Positions 1 to 12,000 of a DNA stretch of 64,000 nucleotides are shown piece by piece. The translations under genes and the position numbers were made by a program. Positions within the stretch are counted from its first letter, which is position 1; each line of letters opens with the position of its first letter. Below the pieces are notes generated by a model. The model had not been told where the DNA came from and did not search any database. It worked only from the letters and a program-made list of their open reading frames with translations. The stretch covers positions 11,568,292-11,632,291 of the forward strand of contig CM067075.1 in NCBI GenBank assembly GCA_033980235.1. The letters are read 5' to 3'. This DNA is from Diadema setosum (Eukaryota > Echinodermata > Echinoidea > Diadematoida > Diadematidae).

Positions 1-8
1 ACACATAC

Positions 9-83
9 CTGTAAATTGTAATCGTGTAGAATCTTGACGAGTGAATCCCGCAGGCCTGGTATTTCCATTCCGGCCTTGATCCT
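9..83 (-). CDS. VPS41: VPS41 exon 21 (last exon in window)
   Basis: 25 codons, residues 790-814, phase 0. It reads RIKAGMEIPGLRDSLVKILH then DYNLQ, matching human RIKEGMEIPNLRDSLVKILQ. It ends at a gtatgt donor 8 bases from the window edge, so the RING-H2 exons must lie to the left. Confidence 0.96.
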
Positions 84-3000
84 CTGAGATGCCACAGGTT
101 TCAGATTGTTCAAAATGAAGAAATGCTTAGTGTACGTAATACAACTGCTATTGTTCAATATACACATGAATTGTCTTCCTTTTCTCTGTAAAATGCACAA
201 TTTTGAGGTGTTAATGACATGCTGGGATGAAAGATTATGGGGGGGGGGGAGGAAACATAAGGGCCCGAATTCACGAAGGTGGTACAAATGAAACCATAGT
301 TTAAACCATGGACAAAAACCATGGAAGGACAAGTGCTGCATGGAATATTTCGTTACGAAATCAGTCATTTCGTCTATGAAATGTTTATTTTGTAACGAAA
401 TGACAACATTTTGTAACAAAATGAACATTTCTTCCAGGAAATGATAATTTCGTTAAAGAAACGGTGATTTTTTGATGAAATGACCAATTTCGTAACGAAA
501 TATTCCGTGCGACACTTGGCGCTCCACGGTTTTTGTCCGTGGTTTAAACCATGGTTTACTTTGTACCGCCTTCGTGAATTCGGGCCTATGAGTCTACCCA
601 GTAGGATCATCTCTTTGCCATGACAGTCATGGGAAATATTGCTTTGAGCCGAACTTGCAAGTGATTGACCCATCCAACATGAATGAAAAGCCTTAGTGTG
701 CACTTCTATTGTCATATGTAATCTGAAATATAGTGCCTGGGCAATAAATATAATATTTCAGCATTATAAACAGATACATTTGAAACTTACAGAGTGTTTT
801 TTTTCTTCTTTCCCTCTCTGTTTCCATACTGTACTAAAAATCTACACAGAAGATGGGAATTCATACCTGTATTTTGAGTTATTTTGTCACAAGAAATGCA
901 TCGACACATGTTCAAGCTTCCAGGCACATACAATATAGTTAATTTACATGCAGCTCCTACTGTACATGTACCTTTATTAGGATGATGGGATCCACATGTG
1001 TTCCAATGTTGTTGAGTAGGCCAGTGATGAATGCTGAAAGGAAAACGTATAGACATCACAAACCTGATAAGGTATTAAAAAGTAAACTAGTGAGGACCAT
1101 AAAAGTCCAACAAAACAGTGTGACACAATATGGTCTCCAAAAATTTATGTTGTACAAATCCCTATTGTGAATGCAATATCAGAAACATGCCAAGAAACTA
1201 AAACCTTATCTTACTTGACAGATCCAACTGGAAAAGTCTGTAGTTGGATTTTATTCACTTTTGAAGCAACAAGTAAACTTTTCAACTGCATGTATTTAGA
1301 AGTACAATGTAGCACACACTCTGAGAACAACACCATGGAAAGGGGTGTAAATAGGGACTTAGAAAGATACTCAAATATTATGTTCATCCAAATATATAAT
1401 GTGTTGAATTTAACTTTTTAACTCTCTGCGTGCAACATTAACTACCTGTTCATAGGTTTGTGTGTGAACTTTGTGCACATTTGATTCCTTGGCACAGAAT
1501 GGGCTGATTTCAAAGTATAATGATAATAATAATAATAATAATTGCATTTATATGGCGCTTCATACTGACGTTTCTAAGCGCACTTTGCTACTCATACAAA
1601 TAGATTAGAAAACACAATAACATTAACAAAATCAGCGTTAACAGTAACAAAAGAAGAAGAAAGAAAAGAAAAGAAAAGAAAAATACATGTGATACAATGG
1701 TACAATAATTGATAACTGTGTGCGCAAAAAAAAAAAAAAAAAATTACAACTGATTAAACAGGTAAGTTTTAAGAAGAATTTTAAATGATTCGACAGATGA
1801 GGCATTCTGAATATACAGAGGGAGTTTATTTCAAAGAGTGGGAGCAATGGAAGAGAAGGTTCAGTCACCATAACGGGTTTTTGTACGTGGGCCATGAAGT
1901 AATTGGAGAGAGGAAGATGAACGGAGGGGTCTGGCAGAAGAGGAGGAGCGGAGAGAGACTAGGTTTTGAAGATATATGGGTGCAAGATTACGTGTGATTT
2001 TGTACGTCAGAAGTAGGATCTTGAAAGTAATATGGGAATGGACTGGAAGCCAATGTAGTGAGCGGAGAACAGGAGATAAAATTGTATATGGTCATGTCTC
2101 CTACTAAGGGAGACTAATCTAGCGGCTGAATTTTGGATACGTTGGAGAGGGGATATGTGAGAAAGAGGGAGGCCGGCAAGGAGGGAGTTGCAGTAGTCCA
2201 GATAGGAGGAGACGAAGGCATGGACGAGCCGCTCAGCTGATGATTGATCAAGCAGACGCCTGATCTTCCCTATATTGAAAATACCCCATGATGCAGACTT
2301 ACAAATGTTTGTGATATGGTGTTTAAGAGTTAAGTGTTTGTCCAAAGTAAAGCCAAGGTCTCTAACACAGTCAGAGACCTTAATAATCCCATCCCGAGTA
2401 GTTAGATCTGGTAGAGGAACTGTGCTCCTAAACTGTGATGAGAAATGGATGAGTTCAGACTTGTCTTTGTTCAGACGGAGTCTGTTGGCAGTGGACCAGG
2501 CTTTGATGTCGTTGAGACATTCTCTCAGTGAATTAACAGCAGCAATCCTATCGCCAGGTGACATAGTTATGTAAATTTGAGTGTCGTCAGCATACATAGC
2601 GTAGTTGACTCCATGATGACAATTGATGATTCTGGTGAGTGGACCTGTATAGAGGAGAAAAAGAAGGGGGCCGGCAACGGATCCTTGCGGAACTCCGCAG
2701 CTGATAGGACTAGGACGTGAACAGGTCCCATTGATTATCACCCTCTGTGTGCGATCTTGAAGATATGACTTGATCCATTGGATGGCAGTGCCTGTGATGG
2801 AGTAGTCATTACTAAGTCGTTGTAGTAGCAACGTGTGGTCGAGCGTGTCAAACGCACCCGAATAGTCAAGAAGAAGAAGAGCAGCCTCATTGCCCTTGTC
2901 GACAGCAAGAAGGAGATCGTTGAGCACTTTCAACAAGGCAGTTTCTGTTGAGTGGAGGTTGCGGTATGCTGACTGGTTTGTAGGAAGCAGATGATTACTG

Positions 3001-6000
3001 TCAACATAAGACATTAACTGTGTAGACACAATCCTTTCAAGAAGCTTACTCACAAATGGCAGATTGGCAATTGGTCGGTAATTGCTCAGGACATCGGGAT
3101 CTAGGTTCGGTTTCTTCAAAAGAGGGGAAACAAGAGATGTCTTGAAAGGTATTGGAACTATACCCGATGACAATGATGTGTTAGTGATGTTTTTAAGAAC
3201 CGGAAGCAGCTCATCAAGGCACTCTTTGAGCAGCCAAGTTGGAAGAGGGTCCAGAGTGCAAGATATTGGTGGAGATAGCATGATGAGACGTCGAAGCTGT
3301 TCATCAGTGACCGGATTAAACTCGCTCAGGTTGCAGTTCAAAGAGTTCTCAGGAGCCTGGACGGATAACTCCAAATGGTTCACGTCAGATACAAAGGAAG
3401 ACACAATATCATCGATTTTCTTCATGAAGAACATACTGAACCTGTGCGCCAGTTCTATAATCAGCCCAGCCCTGGGTCTTACCTTCTCCAAACAGTCAAA
3501 GGAAGTAGATGACTGGGCTTCCCATTAAACTGATGGAGGGCATGTACATCATATGTAATACGATTCGGTTGAAAACTACTGCAATACTCATTAGCATGTT
3601 GCATTACATCGACTTCAGTACACGGACCTGGGTTTGTTTGAATGTCACCGGACAGTAGGATGGCTAACTGAAAACATGCACATGTGTTGCTATAGTATGC
3701 AACAGGTTTACCACAGTGTCTGACAAGCCTGTGAACAGGAGAAAGTAGACTGTGATTACAGTTACAAGCATCAGTTGGCAGCATGAATCCAAGGTATGCA
3801 CCTGATCCTCAGCTGCGAGTCTGTGTCTCTCTTAAAACAAACAAACAAACAAACAAACCAAAACCTAAAAACAACAACAACCAATTCTACCATCAATTTG
3901 GAACTGAAAGCAATGAGCCTTTTATCAGCCACCAGGTCACTGTGGAGACTCACGTGGTTTGTCCATGGAGTAGTCGATGAGGTCTTCCCAGAGCTCGGCG
4001 TCGTCGTGCTCCTTGGCGAAGACGATGGCCTGCTCGACGTCCTTCAGCTCCTCCGTGATGAGTCGCAGGGCCTGCTTGGTGTTACCCATCCGTCCTGGTG
4101 AATGCAAACAGAGAGGGAAAGCCACACATTACTTGTCCGTTACACCTAACTGCAGCTAACCCTCCCACGCCAGCACCAAAACCAACATGCCCACTTTTGA
4201 TCACCAGCTGCAATGGCATAATTTATTTTTTGTGAATTTCGTGAATCACAGTTGAATCGCAAATTTTACAACACACGAAAATGTCTCCATGTGCTAGATT
4301 AATAATGCATTTACATTAGTGTCAGCGTCAATTCGCGGAAACAACATCTTGCAAAAATGTCTATGACCTCCTCATTCATGAAAACATCTATACGCGAAAA
4401 TAACAGCTTATACAGTATTCTCCACAGACAGTGCACTTCTTCATCTACTTTCGATACCAGACGCAATGCATATCTGGAAAAAAAAAAATATCTGTGATTT
4501 TTATTAAGCTTTACGGTTTTGTCGTAAATATAGAAGAAAGTGAAGTTGATCACCACATGTAATCAACTAAGACGCCTTGACTTACTTATATGCAATTACT
4601 ATGCAGTGCCTTGTTCCTTTTTGTGCCAGGGAAAATTGGGTAGTATGTACAATGCTGTCAAAAGCACACAGAGAGTTAAGCATGCACTTCTTTTACATGT
4701 AGAAGCAGTCCATTTATGTTGGCCTTCAACATTGAGAATGAACCTTTAAACCTCTCTGTGATTTTTTTCTTCATCAATTCCTGTCAGATTGCATTGCATA
4801 AAAAAAACCCCACAAAACACTGAATTTCACACATCATGACTTTTCCAAACTTATGTAAAAGCTGGACAGTGACAGGTTCAGCAACCTTTGACCTTTGACC
4901 CTTGACCCTTGAGGTCTGCGGTGGGACTTTTACGGAACTCACCAAGCAGGAAGACCATTTCCTTGGTAAAGTTCCTCTGCTCACACTGGTCCAGGGCCTG
5001 CTGCAGTGGGTAGTAGTTACTGGTCTTCAGGAAGGGCAGCAGCCGCTCTCGATCGAACTCGGCGTACAGCTCCACCTGCATGGCGTGGAATTCCCGCCCC
5101 TGGTTGGCATCCTTCTGGAACAGCGCATCCAGGTACTGAGTGCGAGGTGGGGGTGGGGACACAGATAGATGCAAAGAGAAATTCATTTCCAAAGTATTAC
5201 CTAGGTGACCTTATCTTACAATAATGCTGAATTTTAATTCTTCCTTTACCTGGTTGAAATTTGAGTGTATCACTATCTATATGTATATTACTTTTTTTTT
5301 TTTCTGGTATGAAGAATAGGGTAGATATACTGTATACGTACTTAAAACAAATGCAGTTTGTAATGACACATATGCCATATCTTTGCATTATTGTTAAGCA
5401 CAAGAAAGATTTAACCCCTTGATTCAGTTCAAGAAGAACATACAACTTTCTGGTCCCAATTGTACACTGTATGACATCTGAAGGAACGCTTGGCCAAATA
5501 TATGATCCATTATCTGAAATTCAAGGTAGTACAGTAACTACCAGAATCTGAATAAAACCCACTTTGTTCTCTTCCTTGTAAAAAAACAGAAACCTAGTTT
5601 TCACTGTGATAACATAGGTAACTACACATTTTGTTCATCCAAATACCATAAAATGAATTAGTGAAACAAGCATCAAAAGGATTAAAACAAATGTTTCAAT
5701 GCAAAAAAAAAAATGATAACATAAAATTTGGAAACGAATGAAACACAAATGGTTCTTTCTCGCTTACCAAGTAGAGTAACCTGCGATCTTCCTGAAGTTG
5801 CGATACCACTTTCTTGACCTAAAGGAGAGAGAAAAAGAAGATATATGTGCCCAATTCACAATGCATTACAGTCTGTCCATTAAGATGTCTCTCCCTAATG
5901 CTGTTATAGTAGAAGAGATCACTGGCAAACTACATGTTATACAGATGCAGACCCATCCTTTATTGAGTATCTTGTCATTTTTAAGTGTGATTAATTCAGA

Positions 6001-9000
6001 AATGGACCAGTACTGTGTACAAACGTGTACATGCCAGGGCACCATGATTGCTTATTAACTACTGAAAAGGGATTTTCCCATACTGTACAGTAGCTGTGAT
6101 ACTAATTTCACTTATCATGCAACCATGCATCTGACAAGTTAACTGTGCACTGAAATGGGGAAAAAATGGAAGAAAAAAAAAACACCATGAAATACTAGAA
6201 GGACATTCCACTGTTTCCATCAGTAGGTATAAACTGGCTTGCAATTTCTCTTAAAGGACAAGTTCACCTTCATAAACATAAGGATTGAGAGAATGCAGCA
6301 ATATTAGTAGAACACATTAGTGAAAGTTTGAGGAAAATTGGACAATCGATGCAAAAGTTATGAATTTTTACAATTTTTGTGTTGGAACCGCTGGATGAGG
6401 AGACTACTAAGGCTTGTGATGTCATATGAGTACAATCGTTCAGTATAAAGAAAATGTGAAGAAAATTCAACATATTTTAACTTTTTTTCACATAATAAAA
6501 GAGCACTTGACCTGCCTCTTTCTAAAGGCAATGGTAATAATATTACCCATAACATATGTCAGTAACGAGTCAAGGGAAGGTGTACTTTTTTTCAAAAGAT
6601 GAAATTTTGTGAAATTCTCTTTATATTTTCCTTTATTGTTGTACGCTTGTGACATCATACACTGCAATAGTCTTCTCATCCAGCGGTGACTGCACAAAAA
6701 CTTCAAAAATTCATAACTTTGGAATGGATTGTCCGATTTTCGTCAAACTTTCAATGATGTGTTCTACAAATATTGCTACATTCTCTCAATCCTTATGTTA
6801 ATGAAGGTGAACTTGTCCTTTAAATGAGGCCAGTGCATGCAGGTGCACATATACCCATAGGAGTCTGGCCACTTTTCTACATGAGCACATTCAAAGCGAG
6901 AGCTCTCAAAACCTCTCTTTACTGGCAAACAAAAATGAAACATGGGCAATTTATGTAATCATTTTGAAGAGAAGAGAATTATCTTTATTTACATGCATAA
7001 ATCACTGCCATTCAATCCATTCAACAGTGATAGCAATCAACAAAGTTTGGAGATTGCTGCTTTATCAACTATGGGATATCCCGTACGTGGTCTCAACTTC
7101 AACATATATGGGATAAAATCTATTACAATGCACTGTCCGTCAATGATACCTCATCATTTATAGGATATAAAAGGTCCACAAATAGGTATGACATCATTCT
7201 GTCTATATGGAAAGGTGGAGTTCCCTCATCACACTCACAGCGACCTTGTCTGTGTTATTTATAAGCATCTCAATGGCCTGCATGGTGTCAAATCTCATCA
7301 GGAGAACTATCTTGTCTTGGATGGAGTCAAACAAGTTACGCTTGTGGATCAGCCTAAAGACGTCCTCATGTCCCAGCCTGTAGGGATAATCAATGAGAGG
7401 GAGGAAATAATGCATTTATAAGGCATGTCAAATCTACCAGTACATGTGACAAAAAAATAAAAACAAACAAGGAAAAGTAGAAATTACGCGGTGTGTAATA
7501 TATGTCCCCGCCGGAAGTAGCATTCAGTAGCAAAATGTACAATATAGGTAAAAAGATGAAGGTCAAAGGTCAAAGAAGTCAAAGGTCAAAATTCTATGTA
7601 GAAGTTTTGAAGCCCTCACCTAGTGCCATCACATAAAGCAAACGGAATCGAAATCGGGTTAGAAAGGGTGAAGGAGTAGCATTTTGTAGCCAATGTACAA
7701 TATAGGTAAAAAAATCAAGGTCAAAGGTCAAAGAAGTCAAAGGTCAAAATTCTGTGTAGAAGTTTTGAAGCCCTCACCTAGTGCCATCACTTAAAGCAAA
7801 CGGAATTAAAATCGGGTTACAAATGGCAAAGGAGTAGCATTTTGTAGCAAAATGTACAATATAGGTCAAAAATCAAGGTCAAAGGTCAAAGAAGTCAAAG
7901 GTCAAAATTCTGTGTAGAAGTTTTGAAGCCCTCACCTAGTGCCATCACATAAAGCAAACGGAATCAAAATCGGGTTAGAAATGGCGAAGGAGTAGCATTT
8001 TGTAGGCAATGTACAATATAGGTCAAAAATCAAGGTCAAAGGTCAAAGAAGTCAAAGGTCAAAATTCTGTGTAGAAGTTTTGAAGCCCTCACCTAGTGCC
8101 ATCACTTAAAGCAAACGGAATTGAAATCGGGTTACAAATGGCGAAGGAGTAGCATTTTGTAGCAAAATGTACAATATAGGTCAAAAATCAAGGTCAAAGG
8201 TCAAAGAAGTCAAAGGTCAAAATTCTGTGTAGAAGTTTTGAAGCCCTCACCTAGTGCCATCATATAAAGCAAACGGAATCAAAATCGGGTTAGAAATGGC
8301 GAAGGAGTAGCATTTTGAAGCAAAATGTACAATATAGGTCAAAGGTCAAGGTCAAAGGTCACAATTGAAATTCTGTATAGAAGTTTCAAAGCTCCCACGT
8401 AGTGCTTTCATATAAAGCAAACAGAATCAAAATCGGGTTAGAAATGGCGAAGGAGTAGCATTTTGAACATTTTGATCACACACGGACGCACACACGGACG
8501 GACACACGGACGGACACACGGACGGACACACACACGTACGGAGCCCGTTTCATAGTCCCCTGCTCGAACTCGTTCGGCGGGGACAACAAACAAACAAACA
8601 AACAAACAAACAAACAAACAGGAACTACTAAATGTAACACTGAGATCCCAGCTTGAAATAAGTACCACGATAAGATCTTTAGCAATATATGGCGAATAAC
8701 TAAGAAACTAATGACTGTTGAAAGTAAGTTAAAAAGCCATGGGATCAAACATTGAACCAGTATACAAAAATATCATTGTTTGCCTTTGTTGCCCCAATTT
8801 GAGCTGTGTGAAGAATGTTATTTTTTTGGTCATGGAAATGAAAAGTGACACAGAGTGATATTTACAAACACCGCATCCTGTCTCAAGCATTGAACAGGGT
8901 AAAGGAAATGTGGATTCCTTCAAAGGAAAAGGGAACAACTGGCACTTGAATGCAAGAAGGAAAGAAGTGACAGTGATTCTAATTTGACATTACAACTGCA

Positions 9001-12000
9001 TAAAATAATGACATCGAGAACAAGATTTGTGAGTCTAGAATATCAACTGGGCCTACTAGGGCAAACTATGAAGAAATAATATGATTCCACTCCATTTGCA
9101 CATTCTGCAAGATATGAATTCAGTGCATCCTTCCAGCACTGTGAGGGATAAAAGGTCTACACATACATCATGTACCTGAGGTATATGGCCAGAGCCTTGT
9201 CGTAGCGCTGGTCATACAGGTACAGCTCCCCGAGCGTCTGCATCAGCGCTCGGTTCTCGGGGTCGACGGTCAGCCGCTCGGTGACCGCTGACACCAAGGT
9301 CATCAGGTCGTAGAGGTCAGGCGGCCAGAGCTTAATCAACTTGTGGAATCCCTGCAGGTTTGTTCAATAAAACGGGATATACTGCACCGCATGAAATTTT
9401 TGCATACAGCTATTATCACAAATTGTTGTTTACGGATGTTTTCACATTTTAGCATATTTATTTTCATGTTTCAAAGGCAATTCACAAAAGTAAAATGACA
9501 GCAAAAACTTCACCTTGTACAGTATAATATGACAGAGCGAGAGAGAGAGGGGAAAATTAGATTTTCATGAGTTAGGATTAACCCTAATTAATTATGCAAA
9601 TTAAGCTTAAGATGATATTTTAGCCTAATTAAAAGCATTGAGAGTCTAATTTTTGATCTGTAAATCTGTTTTAGCATATTCAACAATTGTACATCACAAA
9701 AACTTCCAAAACTCATTTCAATTCTTATGTATTTTATTGTTTTCAGAATTTCTTATGTATTTCCTTGTTTTTCAACTTTTGTTTTTTCTTTGTTTTTTCA
9801 TTGGAAATTGTCACTGACCACTTTTCTACCATAATTAGCACAAAATTAATCAATGAAAGTGATTAATTGTAAAAATAATCAGGTTTTTATGACTTTCATG
9901 ACAGAGCACTGTTTTCCATAGGAAATGTACACAAAATCACAAAGGGCGTGGCTTCGCAAAAGTATGCACGGACGTTGCAAATTTGGTCTCAAAAGTTGCG
10001 CAAGACTTAAACGAAGAAAGTCAAGAAGCCTCGCGATGAGGCCTTCTCACGTTACAGAATTATAGCGTGAAACGTCGAGGGGGGTGGATTCCGCCCCCCC
10101 CCCCCCCCCCCCCCCCCCGGCCCTTTTAGGGTTAAGCATGCTATGTGTTCTGGAAACAAAATGGGAGTGAAAGGGGTGGGGGATGTTGAGGCTCATATAC
10201 AAATTATACCTACAGTTATCCCCATTTTTTATTTGTCTCATATCATTACAACCTTGTGTCTATTGTCACAACAGAAAAATAGAAGAATACACAGGTTTGT
10301 ATATATACACTTAATACATGGACATGAGGAATGAGTTTTGTGAGAAATTCTTCTCGTGAATTTCAATAGATGCACAATTTACTAGTGCATTCATCTTTTC
10401 CTTATTTTCACGTTTGGACGAGCATGCGAGTTAGGGCAGTGTTGCCAAAAGGTCCATGTACACACACTCTCAAGTAGCTCTACAGCTGTATGTGTGGAAG
10501 CAGAGTTAATATCGAGGTTGGTCCAGAGGTCTACATTTGAACAGCTGATGAGACATAAAGGTCTCCCAATAACACAGATAAAAAAATAAATAAACACGTA
10601 AAAGAAATAAAAGAACAAAGAAACAAATAAATGATCCTATGTGTCTAGACAACACACTCACAGTATCCTACATGCTTAACTCATACAGGGGATAGTTGTG
10701 TGGGCACTAACCTCAATATCTGTCTGGAGGTACTCATTTAGGATCATCTCATAGATGGCTTTGGAGAGGCGGAGGTCGCCCCGGGGCACATAGTGGCTGA
10801 TGACCTTCAGCTTACGCAGCTTGGCAAAGAGATAAACCTCATTCTCCCACAGCTCCTTGTTCTTGCCCAGGATTGACGGACAGAGACTGAAAGACAAGAC
10901 AACTGAACTTCATGAACAACTGGGATAAGGAGTCAGATGTGGCAGAGCTTCTTTCCTTTGTCCATTTGTCTGTCCACCCACATGTCCATCCATACATTCA
11001 CTTGATTGTCCGTTCGTTCGTTCATTCATTCATTCATTCATACATTCATTCATTCATTCATTCATTCATTCATTCATTCATTCATTCATTCATTCATTCA
11101 TTCATTCATTCACTCTATTACCTACTTGTCTATCTATTCTTTCATCCATCCATCACACCAGCCAGCTGTCAAGCTGGCTTGCTAGCTATTCATCTACATG
11201 TATTTGTCTATTTGTCTGTGCGTATATCTATCAATCTATACGTCAGTCACCCATTCATTCACCCATTCATTCATTCATTCATTCATTCACTCATAATTTC
11301 TGGAGGGGTATGATATCATAATGCTTGTTTGGGGGTAAAGCTCCATGGACAAGCCCCATATATATGAAGTGTTCCATGGGTAATAGCCACGGGGCAACTG
11401 TCCAAAGTGGTTGTAGTTGATGAGCTGTCCAAAGTGGTTGTAGTTTATGAGCTGTCCCAAAAGGGAATACTGTATTACACTCATGTATAGGGTGCACCCT
11501 GACTTAGGACATCAGGCAAAAGAAAAAACAAAATCAACACCCTGACTTTGGACATCAGGCAAAAGAAAAAACAAAATCAAGGACACAGGCACTTACATTC
11601 ATGTATATGGCACACCACAAACTCTTGATACTTTTCAAGACCAAAAGGTGTGCCTTATACATTGTACATGAGTGTCCAGGCATGCAGAGATGTTCACTGT
11701 CCCAAGGTCATAAAGGCTATGAAATATTTTGACCAAAGCTGTAGTACTTGTAGGTGAAATTGCTCTTCGGTAATGAATATACTTGTAGAAAAGTCTGTCA
11801 ACCACTATAACCGTACAATTTGTACATTTACAACTTACAATAACGAGTAAAATGGTAAGAATGCTACCCTGTATGCTAACAAACCACAACTCACCTGGCT
11901 GCTTTCTCAAACTGACCAGTACTGAAGAGGTGGTTCAGATAGCTCCTCCCAACATCCTGAACTTTGATCTTGATCAGATCCTTGGCATGCTTCTTGGCCT

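Larger units (their letters stand above)
1520..3784 (-). mobile_element. Broken APE-type LINE with 2A-like N-terminus, minus strand
   Basis: A non-LTR retrotransposon copy in the VPS41 intron between exons 19 and 20, same strand as the gene. The 3' end is a short UTR closing in an ATT-type triplet tail (about 1520-1545). Upstream comes the RT reading frame and then a short frame with a 2A-like motif. The apurinic endonuclease domain and most of the linker are missing, so the 5' part joins almost directly to the RT domain and out of frame. Further small frameshifts break the RT C-terminus near 2080: the frame resumes as SLHWLPVHSHITFKILLLTY and runs to a stop near 1743. RT style suggests the L2/Crack/CR1 group. 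The copy cannot act alone. Confidence 0.88.

Noticed and set aside
7530..8470. CRISPR array (regular 158-bp spaced repeats)
   Set aside because: The whole unit repeats, not short repeats with unique spacers, and the genome is eukaryotic.
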